A DNA stretch of 42,754 bases from contig BFEA01000344.1 of the NCBI GenBank assembly GCA_003427395.1, forward strand, positions 689,007-731,760, given 5' to 3'. This document shows positions 10,471 through 22,704 of this stretch, piece after piece. Under the pieces are notes generated by a model that searched no databases, was not told the origin of the DNA, and saw only the letters and a program-made list of their open reading frames with translations. Source of the stretch: Chara braunii. Taxonomy: Eukaryota; Streptophyta; Charophyceae; Charales; Characeae. Position 1 is the first letter of the stretch, and every line of letters begins with the position of its first letter. Both the position numbers and the translations under genes were made by a program.

Positions 10471-12059
10471 GAAGAAGGAAAGGTGTGAGGAGTAGGAAGG
10501 TGTGTCATGTGGAAACATTTTATCTCGACGACCATGGAAACACCCTACGAGCAGAACTGCCGGTGAGGGCAACAAAAGGTGAGATAAACATGGAGGGCAG
10601 CAGTCCAATGGAAAACAGCGCCGTCAACACAACATGTTCAAACTTCAAATCGGCCATCGGGATGTGAGGCCGACACACTGCACTTTTGGGTTTGCCCTTG
10701 TACCTGTCCGAATGAGTTCACGCGGCTGACTAGCGACCTCGCGGGAACTGGAAGTAAATGGTTATGAATTCGGTTGACGGTGTTTTTTATTTTCTTTGGA
10801 TCAATATGCGTGCGCGCCGCCACTTTTGAATTCTTCCTCACCACGCAAGATGACTTCCCACTTGGCACACGTGCGCTGACTTCTTTTCTTGCTTGACTTT
10901 CGTCTACTCGCACCTCTTCGTCTTCCTCCCTCTCGCAGGCTCGTCCTCACACTTTATCTTTCGGCGCGGTGGATTGGTCATCAGTTGAGTTGGTCGGATC
11001 AAGTTGTAAGAGCGAACTTTCTGCGCGCAGTTTGAACGACTACCCCAGTTGTGCAAAAATTTCAATCATCCCATCTTCTTGACTCTCTACAACCTTCTTT
11101 TGTCCTCCTCATCTACACCCCTCGCTCCCCGCATTGCACACTGGTGCCCCACCCGCCTTCCATGCTATAAATTTGTGCAGTCCTCTCCTGTGCGAGCTGT
11201 GCGCAAAGAGTGTGGCGCCGGACAGGCTTGGCGTGCCCAAGGAAATGGAGGAGTGACGGTGTGGGGTGGACTTAGTGGTAGACTCGGGGTAAGATAGTTG
11301 GAGGGACTAAGCCGTGGTGGAGACGGGATTGCAGCCATTGAAATGGCGTTGTGGCTATGTTGGCTTGCACTTGGTTGGATATGGTGTTTGCACACAAGGA
11401 GTGCCAGCATTGTGAAGATTTTTTAACAGCGAGAGACTTGCATCTTCTCCCTGATGTATGATCGTTGCTTTGTCCGAATGTCGTGTGTGCTGAAGACTAA
11501 GTGTGGATACTAAATCGTGTGCATGGCTTTGGTTGCAAGTGTCTATGGATGCTGACTGCTTCGCTGTCAAAAGGTCCATGAGTGTATGGATGGTTGAGGA
11601 CTGTGTGATTGTCTTTGTTATGTTTGCACGCATGGGTGTGCACTTGGGGTAGTTGGGTCTTGGACATCTGCATGAGTGTATGAGTGTGCTGATGCCTTTT
11701 CCCCCCGACTAACTGCCGATCCCCGCGCTCACTGTGCGCGTGAGATCGTTGCCGGCCTATCTCCTCCCCTTTTTCCTTGCGTACAAACGCCACGTGTTGG
11801 TCTCCCCGTTCACCTGGTGTGTATGTTCGGGCGACCAGTGACATCGGGTGTGGCGACTAAGCCAAGCCACCCAATCCCCCTGCCTCTAGGCCATCGCCGT
11901 TTTGTCAAGGTGACAATTTTGATCCAGTCGCCACGTGTTAATCGGCTTGCATTTTGATAGGAGGTCGGGTCTGTGCGGGGGAAGTTGAGAATTGTATGGA
12001 CTCAACGTTTGCCAACTTAAGCGCGAGAGTGGGTAGCTGCTCATGCTCGAACCTCACAT
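10471..12059. other. Unassigned stretch
   Basis: About 1.6 kb with no domain, tail motif, long repeat or RNA gene that I can recognise. Several frames of 70-115 codons overlap on both strands without similarity to any family I know. Confidence 0.4.
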
Positions 12060-12147
12060 CGATCCGCCATAGCGACCTTCCTCCTTTTCCGGTCGCAGAC
12101 AAAGATGGCGACCGAAAAAGGAAGAAGGTCGCAATATGGAGGGCGCT
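12060..12147. repeat. Long hairpin with 25-bp arms
   Basis: 12072-12096 (starting GCGACCTTCCTCCTTTTCCG) and 12108-12132 are inverse copies with two mismatches, separated by 11 bases. Weaker pairing (CCAT with ATGG) extends outside the arms. The transcript would form a stable stem. No gene context. Confidence 0.85.
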
Positions 12148-12525
12148 ATTGCGGACCAATCGGGTTCACTTCTACAACCCGTCTAAGGCATGCCATATAG
12201 GGGGAGTTGAGTTTGTATTGATTGATCGGTTTGCTTCCCTCTCATTGATCTTGCCGTACACCGATCTGACAATGCTGCCCTGATCTGCAGCTCACGCCAC
12301 GTGGAAACAGCATTTTTAACCGTTGTTGGTGCCACCTAGGGAACTCGTTTTCCTTAGGGAGGTTGGTGCTGGGATACGAGGGGTCCATTCTGTTCCCGGA
12401 TCTCTCCCGTAATGTGAGAGCTCTTCTAGTGAACTTTTGGACCTGGGTACCTCCGCTCCCACCCCTGTCGGATGACATAGGATTCCGGTTGATCTGACGG
12501 GCCTCTTCCGCCCGATGCGGATGCG
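12148..12525. other. Unassigned stretch
   Basis: No feature recognised. It adjoins a tandem duplication. Confidence 0.4.
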
Positions 12526-12755
12526 TAAAGTGTCCCTTTTCTCCTTGGATCCCACAGAAGGGTCGGCGTGAACGTAACATAGAATAGGCGCTATATTCGT
12601 TTCTCTTTATGGAGCTTTTGCATTCAATTCTCGGGTAGAGTAAAGTGTCCCTTTTCTCGTTGGATCCCACAGAAGGGTCGGCGTGAATGTAACGTAGAAT
12701 AGGCGCTATATTCGTTTCTCTTTACGGAGCTTTTGCATTCAATTCTTGGGTAGGA
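12526..12755. repeat. Two tandem copies of a 115-bp unit
   Basis: TAAAGTGTCCCTTTTCTC starts at 12526 and at 12641. The copies differ at only a few positions, so the duplication is recent compared with most repeats here. Confidence 0.93.
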
Positions 12756-13859
12756 TTGAGTTTTGCACATTTGTCCCTAAGTCCAGCGGCAGGGTTTTGC
12801 GGATGTCCTGCCCCTCTTCGTCGTCTAAATTTTGAAATTTTGAAATTGTCCCTGTTGGCCGGTGTTTCCCGAAAGACCCTCGAATCTGAGGCGAGAACCC
12901 TAGTTTCACCCTGGCAGTTCAAATCCCCACCCAAAATTCTCGGCCACACCCCAATTACTCTGGTCAGTGATCCCACGGGTACAGGACGCTGCGCGAGGCA
13001 TGATGTTGTGTATCACAGTATAGGCCACTTGCTGACCACCTCATGACAACATTGTCCCTAGCAGGCTTCTCCGCTTTACTCACCCAAGCCAGTACCGACC
13101 CACCAGAGCCAGATCTTTTGGGGGGAACATGTAGAGAAAGTCTGAGAGAGGTCGCAGCTGCATTGCTGCGTCGATTGTAGTCCATTCATGAGAATGTAGC
13201 TAATAGTCTCTTCCGAGTGCCTCGTGTGTCCTTCGTTGTCCTCCCTCATACCACCTCAATACCTTGTTTTGTTTAGGTTGTCCGAAGCACTGCCCCACGG
13301 GCTGGTTTGGTTGACCGACTGGTGGTGAGCCACCACTCGGGCTCATTGCTTTTCTCTCTCTTTTTTTTTCTTTTTTTCTTTTTTTTTGGGTGGGGGAGTG
13401 GAGCGGGGGGCCAGGGGGGGGGGGTCTTACCCCTTATGAAACCCCACCTACTCTTCTCTCATCAATTCTCACTGGCGCACCACCTCTCCCCCCATCATAT
13501 TGCAGTGTCTACCGCTCAGGATCACCCTAAGGCTTGAAGTAGTTCTACCATCTGGGTGGGGCGATCTGACAGGACAGTGGTTTCAGGCAGCAGGGCGGAG
13601 CAGGAACCCCGCTCAGCCCTGGTTGAAGCCCTGTTGTGTGGGCACTTACGGCGCTAGGCATAAACATTCCCTCTATAACCCATTGGGAGACCCCTTAGTG
13701 ACCCCCAGGCATACCCGGATATACCCAGTATTCAGTTGTTCCAGTTGTAGCTTGATTATATCATGTGGAGGTATTCTAGTCTCTGTCATCAGTACATAGA
13801 CGACCACCTCTGTCCCCATTTCAGCAAGTCTCACAAGCGTTGTTATGCAATGGATAATG
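12756..13859. other. Unassigned stretch with a T/G-run tract
   Basis: 13,350-13,425 is a T-rich run passing into a G-rich run. Otherwise nothing is recognised until the poly(T) at 13860. Confidence 0.4.
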
Positions 13860-14006
13860 TTTTTTTTTTTTTTTTTTTTTTTTAATGAGAAAACAGCCCG
13901 AACGGTTGCTAGGGGTGCTGATAAGTGCAGACACCACTAGCACCATCGGGGAGGCTCCATCTATTGGTGGGGAGCAGCACCTGCTGGAAATCGGGTCCAG
14001 CATCCC
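13860..14006 (-). mobile_element. 3' end of a minus-strand LINE-family element
   Basis: Poly(T) of 24 (13860-13883) followed by the reverse complement of the shared 3' tail: read on the minus strand it is GGGATGCTGGACCCGATTTC, then CAGCAGGTGCTGCTCCCC, then the sequence leading to poly(A). The hairpin GCTGGA/TCCAGC is intact. The element body should extend to the right of 14006, but I cannot see its 5' end or any coding sequence. Confidence 0.88.
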
Positions 14007-16880
14007 TATTTACAATGTGGAAAGTGAGGATGTCACGATTTGCCATCTGTTGTTTGAGACCTTGCTATCTGTCCATTTGTGGTGTTGTGCTATTGTGTCT
14101 GATACTGTACGTGTGGAGATACCTTCACGGTAATGTGAAGAATGTAATCTGATCCTCTTTTCCCATTGGTGATAAGTGGGCCGTCAGGATTGAGGATTTC
14201 TGATTGCTGTTGTTGTTTTCCTTGGGCTGTGGGCTTTCTTCTTCTCTTATCCTGGTCTCTCTTGTCCCATGGAGCTGCTGATAACACCCATCCCTTCTTA
14301 GAGCCCCTTATTCATTCGCCCAGCCCTGGTCGGCAGCCTCCCTGTATCATGCCTGACCCATTTGAACCCCTTAAACCCTATACCCTCTTCCCCCTATATC
14401 CTCTTCAATGTCATGCGCCTATCCTTTCCGATCCCGGTCCCACAGCCTAGCTACCCTCTTCCTGTTCCTGTGCCCTTGCCCTTCCCCTCCCCTTGTATCA
14501 TTGATGAAGCCTTATCTCTCTGCATCAGCTGGAGACCTCTTCATTGTGTTCCTTTTGTCTCCCATTGGAGGGGTACCTGTTGGTATCCCTGTCTGATGAT
14601 CTGTATTTCTGTGAAGAGTTTGGTGTGGGAGTCAGTGGGAGCATTATGTGCATCTTGCATTGGCATCTCATAGGCATCTCACACACTCATGATCAGGGTG
14701 TTTCATCTGAGGGCATACTCACACTAGGACATTCCTGGATGTATGTCACCGCTTTTCTCACTGGACCTGGATGCGCCTGTCTGCAATTATGTCCACAGAG
14801 AAGTGGAAAAAGTACCGTGGTCCAGACACTTCACCGGACAATTCAATCAGTAGGAGTGACGGGCAGTGTGTACAAAGGGCAGGGACGTAATCAGCGTAAG
14901 CTGATGACCCACGCTTACTAGGCATTCCTCATACAAGATCGATAATTACAACAATCTATCCCCGAGTCTCAGACATTAGGGTGTGCATAATACAATGCCA
15001 TACATAAATACATTACTTAGACTAGGATCCTTCATCATCGTTTTCCCGAATTCCACTGGTAGTGCCAAAAGAGACAGGTGCAGCAACGCTGGGAACGGAA
15101 CTTGAATAAAGAAATCGGACTCCGCAGATCTCAATCTGCAAGCAATCTTGAGAAAAGATCGGCGAAGTACCTGCGACAAGACCCTTTGTCCTTGGCTGTT
15201 CAGCTGAACTTCTGACACACACTCGACGTGGATTGTGTTAAAGCTGCCACCTATTTTCCGACCCACTCGCAGCCCCCGGAAAACTGTGGGTGCCATTTTT
15301 CACTAATAATTCCCAAGTGTCACGCTGTGGGATCCTACAGTAGCCTTACGATCCTAACTACGTAATATATACATGATGTCATTCTCTAAAATGACGTGGG
15401 CATGGAAAGTGTGCTGGAGAACGAATTTGAAATGTGTGGATGTGAGCCTCTGTCACAAGCGTCGATGGGATGGGTCGTGCCACTCTGTAAACTAGCAGTT
15501 GCGGGTGTGGGGCCTGGTAGAGATTGGGTATCAGGATACTGGGGTTGAGGTGGGTTTAAAGTTGGGCTGCTGAAAGGCACCTAGGTATGCTGTTTGCGGT
15601 CTGAAAGCTCCTATGGATCAAATGCTAGTCTGTCATACACATAAAACCCAGCAATGTTCCTTGTTTGGGGTGGGCAGGTACGTCAATGTCACTCTTGAGT
15701 ATGGAATGAGCCAAAAAAAAGCACCAGCAAAGAAAACAGGCGCAAAGAAAACAGGCGCCGAGTTCGAAAAAGGCAATGAAAGTACCAACAGCTGTAGTGT
15801 CAGGGCGGGTGTCATAACTACAGGGGTCGGTCCTGGTGCCAGACAAGCGGAAAAAAAAAAAAAAAGCCCAACAGATTCTTTTCTACCCAAATTGCCATTT
15901 CAAACGCACGCCGTGATATGATGATATCTTTGCGGGCACGTGCTTTATTTTGCCAACTCAAAACCTACCACGTCCACTGTTGTTTCTTTTCCTTTTTTTC
16001 GGGAAAATTGCATCTGTAGCGCACTTAAAGATGGGAATACCGGCTATACCCAGCCCCAGTGCCAACTTGCGTCTATACCCAGAAAACGGCTGCTGGAAAT
16101 TGTCTGCATACCCAGGACAGAGGTGGACCCAGGTTGGTATCGCAAAATTGCGGTTATTATCAACTACCGGAATGCACAAATTATGGACCTACCCAGACAA
16201 AATTATGGGCATACCCGGGACCTGAGGAGGAGAGGCCAATTTGTTCATATACCCTGCTACAGGATGGCGCGACCGGGAGCTCTGCGCCCCACCCGCGCAG
16301 TCGGGCCGCGCGGCACCGAGCGGTAACAAGCGGTGGAACGACGCGAAGTCGGACCGAGCGGCGCCAGACGGCATCAAGCGGCGGAGCGGAGCGATGTTGG
16401 GGGGAGTGGATTCGGGGTGGTGTGAGGTGGTGGTTGAGAGGCTTTGGGTGAATGGATGATGATGGGAAGGATGGTGACGAGGGTGGTGCATCATGCGTAG
16501 AGGATGAGGTTGCTACGGAGAGGCTGCTTGTGAACGACTGCGACGGGTATGGTCTGCCAGCATCATCATCTGAGCTATGAATCGCAGGGTGTCACGTGTC
16601 CAACGAGTGAATCAATGATGAAGGGCAACAAAGGGCATGGTAGGTCTGTTTCCCCCCGGACTACCAGTGAGGGGTCACCGGCAGGTTCGGTGATTTTGTC
16701 TTGCTACGTGGCAAGAGAGCGGCCACGTGATGGTTGAGTTGCCTTCGGGCCGATAAGGGAGGGGGTGAAGGTGGGGGGGGAGACACACAACATGATGAGA
16801 GGTCGGTTTGTATGCTTCGATGCATAGTTTTGAGGAATGCCTGTTGCTCGTCGTGGCTGGAGGATTGAGTGATCTCCGTT
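14007..16880. other. Unassigned stretch, mixed composition
   Basis: The left part may be the body of the minus-strand element ending at 13860. 15,715-15,765 contains a short direct repeat of AAAGAAAACAGGCGC. 15,852-15,866 is an A-run. 16,040-16,260 holds several copies of TATACCCAG-like words. 16,255-16,400 is very GC-rich with GAGCGG repeats. No gene recognised. Confidence 0.4.
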
Positions 16881-17271
16881 TCCTTACGATCTAATTCTTG
16901 TTCAATTTGATGCTTGTAAATCAGAGTTTTTATTATGATTTCTGCTTTTCGAATCTAATTTTTTGAATCATTTGGATTTTTCTATTTTGGATTTCTCATG
17001 ATAGGTAGCTTAGGTTTTCAATTCAAATTTGATTCAAATCTTGATTGTTGGATACATATGAATAGTATATTCTGTATGAATTAGATCGTAGTGTTTTTTT
17101 TGTGCAATTTTGTTTCATGAGTATGTTCTTTGGTACATAGTTGCTTTCCTTAACGATGATCTTAACTACGATGAGGATTACTTTCTTGATTTTATATATT
17201 TGTGAGTCCAGTAGTGGACATCTTAGATAGATTTCTTAATTATCTTGTTTTTGAATTCTAATTTTCAAAAG

Positions 17272-17758
17272 ATGTCTCAGATCGTTTTGTTACCAGTCAG
17301 ACGGAAATATGATAATTGGGAAGTTGGTTTATCCGTACCTCAGGAAGCAACCTATGGTGAAGTAACCGTTATGGGAACCACATCCCCCTTCCTCTCTCAC
17401 TCCACTCAGGCTGGTCGTGAAGCAGGGGAGCCCCTTATTAGGCATGAAGTAATTAGATTTACTAAACTTCCTTCCCGCTGGAAGTATAGCATCATTATTT
17501 ATAACGGGAGGAGAGCAACGCTTGACAGAATGAGATGTTTTTCTCAAATATGAGTCCGGAAAGCAGACCAACCTGAAATGGCTCAATCAGGATCCCCTCA
17601 TGAAACTTCAGCTAATGAAGATCAAAACCAGTTGCTTCTGGTCTGAAACAGATGTGGGTACACTACTTGTACGTCTCCTGAGCCAACAGGTTTTGGCACC
17701 AGGGGGTCTGATGGACTTAGGTCAGTGGCTAGACCTGGGTAATACTATAAATATCTAA
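17272..17758 (+). pseudogene. ORF1 of LINE B (unrecognised family)
   Basis: ATG at 17272 opens MSQIVLLPVRRKYDNWEVGL, continuing SVPQEATYGEVTVMG and, near 17440-17530, RHEVIRFTKLPSRWKYSIII. A frame change near 17535 leads to DVFLKYESGKQTNLKWL, DPLMKLQLMKIKTSCFW and a stop at about 17756. The equivalent protein in LINE C (VVLVRNRGGKWEVGL ... LKWFRRASLMKL) matches in the same order, which supports both the frame change and the reading that this is a real ORF1 of about 160 residues. It ends about 50 bases before ORF2. I do not recognise a CCHC knuckle, an RRM or the DUF4283-like domain, so it differs from the ORF1 type at 2.5-3.5 kb. Function, by position only: RNA-binding partner of ORF2. Confidence 0.7.
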
Positions 17759-17810
17759 TCTAGTAACTATTCTTTAGTTGACTGGATGGATAGATATTGC
17801 TCCTTTTAAG

Positions 17811-20800
17811 ATGGATAAGTACCAAGTAATTGATGCCCTATACAATAGGGATAGATTGTGGAAATCCACTAAAAAGCAGACAGACTTAGACCTTAGATCA
17901 TTAAACGTTAACGGTCTGACCTCTACAAAATTTGAAAAGAAGCAAGCTATCTATGATCAACTCAAAGGAATAGGAGGTATGGAATGGCCTGATGTCATTT
18001 GTATTCAGGAAACTCACTTGGACACGGTCTCCCATAATCATTGTCACAAACAGATCTGGCCCCACACAGCCTTCCGGGCGCACACTCCTCGCCCAGGGAG
18101 TGCAGGAGTAACAATTTGGATCCCGCCGGGGTCCAAAGTAGACCCGGTCTACTGGGAAGTCGACAAAGAAGAAGGAAGATGGACATACATCCTTGCGATG
18201 TTAGACCTAGAGATCGTAGTAGTCTTGTGTGTGTATGGGCCAAACGAAGCAGGTAATCGACAACACTTCTTCGGGTCCCTAATCCCCAAGCTCCCTGTGG
18301 GTATTCCGGTCATCATCGTCGGGGACCTTAATGCTGCTTCGGATCGCTCATTAGACCGGTGGCGCATCCCGGACCCATGTCCAGACTACATAGCAGTGGA
18401 TGAAGCAATGATGGTTAATCTTACCCAATCCTTTAACCTTTTTTATTCTTTTAAAATATTAAACCCCACATTTCGCACGTTTTCATGCTTTAAAAAAAAT
18501 CAGTCAAGGATAGTGTCGAAGTCACGATCTGATCGTCCTCTCTGAAGAGCTAGAAGGTGCAGTGCAAATAGCCGAAAATTTTCCCAGAAGCCCTCTACTT
18601 GGACTGGATCATGCTATGTGCACTGTCCTCCTGTCCTTCTCAAAAAAGCCAGACCAAGGTAGAGGCTATTACAAGCTAAATACATCCCTTCTAAATATGG
18701 AAAGGTTTAAGACCTACCTTAAGGATGTTTGAAATTATTGACACATACAGAAGACCCTCATTCATGATAACATAACATGGTTCAACAACGACCTTCTTTT
18801 CCTAGGTCGTAAATGCAATGAATATTCGAAGTTTTTAGCAGTTGAACGTCATTCCAATGAATCAAGACTCTACCAACGTATTCATGCGTTGCAATCACAG
18901 GAAAATACCTTAAATAACGATGGGGATAATGAGTCCGTTGCCCAAGAAATTTAGGAATTAGAGGATCGTCTCCTTTCCCTCATGGAGTATAGATGACAAG
19001 GAGCCTGGATCAGAGGTAAGCTTCGCCAGACCACTACTGAAGGTGAAATGTATGCCAGTTTTTTCGCTATGGCTCGAGCTCGGACAAGTAGAACAGTAAT
19101 TGAAGCCTTAGCTCACCCTCAACGACATAATGAGCGACTTGCGACATCTACGGCTAAATGTACCAAAATTGCAAGAATTTTTTTTAAATCCCGCTTCCTT
19201 TCAGAGATAACAACAATTCTTGCTAACCAACGTATTAAAGATATTGACGATTTCCTAAAACCATTGAAAAAATTTCTTTTTGACTCTCAAAGAGACCTGT
19301 TAGAAAGTTTGCTAACAAAAGAAGAGATATGGACCGCCCTGGTGCTCATGGAAGAAGAAAAAACCCCTGGTATAGATGAATGACCTAAGAAATTTTGGGA
19401 ATCTCTCTGGGATTTCATTGCTCAGGACCTAATGGACTTCTATCAGGAAGTATGGGCCTCAGGCCGGCTAGGAGAAATAGTGGGGCAAGGGGTCCTAACG
19501 CTCCTATACAAAAAATGTGATAAATGTAATATTCGAAACCATCGTCCCATCACCCTCCTTTCAGTTGTCTATAAACTCATCTCCAAAGCCTTCACTATTC
19601 GTCTTAATAAATATATAGCAGAAATAATCCACCCAGCCCAGACCGGTTTTATCAAGGGAATGAATATTTAGGACAACATTCTTTTCATGAATGAATTGGT
19701 CAAACTTTCTAGCCAATCTAAACATAATGCTGCCTTCATCTTTATAGATTTTGAGAAAGCCTATGACCAAGTGGATTGACTCTTTTTGGACAAATGCATA
19801 GACAAGTTCAATTTTGGACCGAACTTCAGAAGGTGGATTAAAATATTACATGAGAATGCATCTACAAGAGTCATGGTCAATGGGAATGTAGCTCCTCCTA
19901 TAATACTACAAAGATCAGTTAGGCAAGGAGATCCCATTGCCCCGCTCCTCTTTGTAATCATCATGGAAGCACTGGCAGCTCACATTCGTCACCATAAAGA
20001 TATCAAGCGCATCCAAGTTACATCCATACCAGAGGACGCCATTCCGGTATGTTCTCTCTTCGCTGATGACCTATCTCTCATGGTTGATGCCTCACATGAA
20101 AACCTAGAGGCGATACAACGGATTATAAACGTAATTTGTAAACTATCACACATGAGGATTAACTGGGGAAACAAAACCCTTGACTGGTGGATGCACTATG
20201 AAGGAGTAAGGCCTCCAAAGCGACCAACGATCAAATGGCTCCCGCTTGATTCGCCAATCAGGGTTTTTGGGATTTCACTATCAGCCCTCGGCAAACCAGC
20301 ATCCAATACTGAAAGGATTTTGAAACATGCACTCTCAAAACTCAAATTATGGAAAGATAAACACACCTCATTGATAGGAAGAATGCTAGCGATTAACAAT
20401 GTGGTCCTCACCTCTATTTGGTACAACTCCGTTGTCTGGGCCCTTGATAACTTATCCATTAAAATCTTGCAGGGGCAGTTGGTAGCATATCTTAGGCGAG
20501 GTAATCATGGATCCAAAAATGTTATCAGCAGAGTGGCATGATAATCAATTATTCAACCTAAATCCAAAGGCGGTCTAGGTATAATTGACCCCACCACCCA
20601 AATGAAGGCACTTTCAATTCAATGGATAAAGCGCCTACTATTCAATCCCCAAACCCCATGGAATAATCTGGCTTGCGAACAGATAAGACGCCTCACCCCT
20701 CCCACCCCAGATGAGGTTGACCCTCTAATGTGGTTGGAAAATCGCGCCTGGACGATTCCAAGGGCGTTCTCATCAGAATCCAAAAATATGGATTTATCTG

Positions 20801-22340
20801 ATTGCTAAGCAGCAAGGACTAACCTATCCAGGGACCCCTTCCGGACTGACCTGCTCAAAACGTAGAAGAAACTACCCATACCAGATAATGTAACACCGGA
20901 AAGATGAGAAGAAGTATGTCAACAAACATTATTCAACAATGCGCACATCAGAGACTCCTATGGATGCACCTTAAACTGCACGGACTCTCCTTGGAAAGGA
21001 TGGATTAGAAGAGGAGTTACGTGCATCAGAGATATTTGGAATGTGGAGGACCAAGACTAGATTGACCTCCCGAACCTTAATCATAGATTAAGATACTACC
21101 ACCATCAGAAGGAAGCATTGGAACAGATAATTGATATAATCCCCTTAGATTGGGTTAGGATCTTGAGAAAATGACCCACCCTTATTCCTAATGATTGGGT
21201 CTCCATCCATGATCAACCAGGTGTGGTAGGAAAGATTAGTGAGCCACGCCTTAATGGTGATGTGTTAATTAAAATCTACGAATTAGGGGAGGATGGGTTC
21301 CTTAGATCCACTCCACATTAGAGCATGAGACTAATCCAAAAAGACAAACTATTCAGGATTAGGATATTAATGATCAAAGATAGGTGGCTGGCTTATAAAC
21401 CAGATACTCCTATATCCCATCTCCCACCAGACCCTTTTAGTTGGTCTTGGTCGTCTAAGGTATATCCAGGACGTTCCCATACACGGGCTCTTCATACACT
21501 GTCAGTAAAATCCACATACAAGATGCTGCGCCCGAAGATCAATTTAAAAGATAGAATAAAAGAGCGATGAATGTGACACCTAAACGTGAGCAAAAATAAA
21601 TTACGCTCAGTCAAATGGTTTCATTCCATCAAATCCAAACCAACTAAAATGACATCCCTTTAATGGCAGATCACTCACCGATGCTTGCCAACCAATGACT
21701 GAATCATTGACAAAACTACTCTAGAACAAAGAGGAATAGCCTTTCCCTGGTGCAAGTTCTGCAAACCTGCCTTCCCGTCCAAATTGATTCCGGAAACAAT
21801 GAAACATATATTTTTATAGTGCCCAGGGGCAGTTTGGTTATGGCGTTGGTGGGATAGGATCTAGAACCATATTAAAACCTCCCTACCATGGCCATGGAAC
21901 TGGAAAACTCTCCTCCTGGAAGCCTGAGCCCCATCATGTGAAGACAGTTTCACAACGAACCTATTCACGATCGGGAGAATAACTCTTTTCTGGGCCATAT
22001 GGTCTTGCAGGTGCACATTTGAAATGGAAGATGGCCAAGATGGAAAACATTAAAAGAAAAACTTAAAACCTTGACAGCAGAAAAGAAAATCAAACAACAC
22101 ATCAAAACGTTCAATCTAAACTGGCTTGGAGGGGAACAATGTGGTAAAATTGGGCAGGTTAAATGGAATGGAGTGTGCGAGATAGCTCACGGTGAGCTCC
22201 CACGGAATTACCACTTATATTTTAATGACAGGTGTAACATAGATCCGTTCATTCCCCTCAGCCCCCTTTCTGAGTTTCCTGATCCTTTTTCTCCACCAAA
22301 GTTGGCCGTAGTTCCTGACTTATGGTATGCGTTTGAGTGA
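17811..22340 (+). pseudogene. ORF2 of LINE B: endonuclease-reverse transcriptase, decayed
   Basis: Likely start ATG 17811 (MDKYQVIDALYNRDRLW). Endonuclease: LDLRSLNVNGL at 17889, VICIQETHL near 17995, VYGPNEAGNR near 18235, IIVGDLNAASDR near 18315 and a DHAMC box near 18608. A one-base frame change lies near 18530. RT: HRPITLLSVVYK near 19541, IHPAQTGFIKG near 19631, IFIDFEKAYDQVD near 19738, ILQRSVRQGDPIAPLLF near 19903, SLFADDLSLMVDA (FADD at 20059-20070) and GGLGI near 20570. C-terminal zf-RVT type region: WCKFC near 21750 and HIFL-stop-CP near 21803. Another frame change lies near 22030, and the protein ends NYHLYFNDRCNIDPFIPL ... YAFE at 22340. Known role of the family: nicks the target and copies the element RNA there. 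All catalytic boxes are readable, but at least a dozen stops (mostly at Trp or Gln positions) make it dead. Confidence 0.92.
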
Positions 22341-22704
22341 TTACATGTGTCCCTGTCTGGGTTTTATCTGTGGATCCTAGTCCCAACTTACGATACACAG
22401 ATGGGAAGTGTTAATATTGCTAGGTGTAATGGCATATCTGGCGCCCGAATAGGGCGAAGAGGCATAAGTATTCCCCAACATTCCCAGATCTGAAGGGTCG
22501 TTGGACACACTTTTCAGCTTTAATTTTGGTATCTGTTCACTATCGATGATGTAAAGGGACGCTGGACCCGGTTTCCAGCAGGTGCAGCTCCCCACTAATG
22601 GAACGTCTATCCATCTAGGGGAGTAGAGGGAGTGTCTGCTGTTATCAGCACGTCTTCTACTCCCCAACATAGATGCTTAAAAAAAAAAAAAAAAAAAAAA
22701 AAAA
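22341..22704 (+). other. 3' untranslated region, hairpins and poly(A) of LINE B
   Basis: Holds a small hairpin CGCCC-GAATA-GGGCG (22442-22456) and the shared tail from 22556 with GCTGGA-CCCGGTT-TCCAGC (22561-22579). Poly(A) follows at 22679-22704. A matching hairpin (CGCCC-TATTCT-GGGTG, 23685-23700) occurs at the same place in the next element. Confidence 0.8.

Larger units (their letters stand above)
16881..22704 (+). mobile_element. LINE B: nearly full-length non-LTR retrotransposon
   Basis: Order on the plus strand: AT-rich 5' leader (about 16881-17271), ORF1 remnant, ORF2 remnant (endonuclease, RT, zinc finger), 3' untranslated region, shared 3' tail from 22556 and 26 A residues (22679-22704). 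The 5' boundary is a guess based on base composition; I found no clear target-site duplication. Sequence just after the poly(A) (TCTCAGATAAATTTCC) resembles the leader of this same element at about 17222, so a second family member begins there. In-frame stops and frameshifts show it is inactive. Confidence 0.88.
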
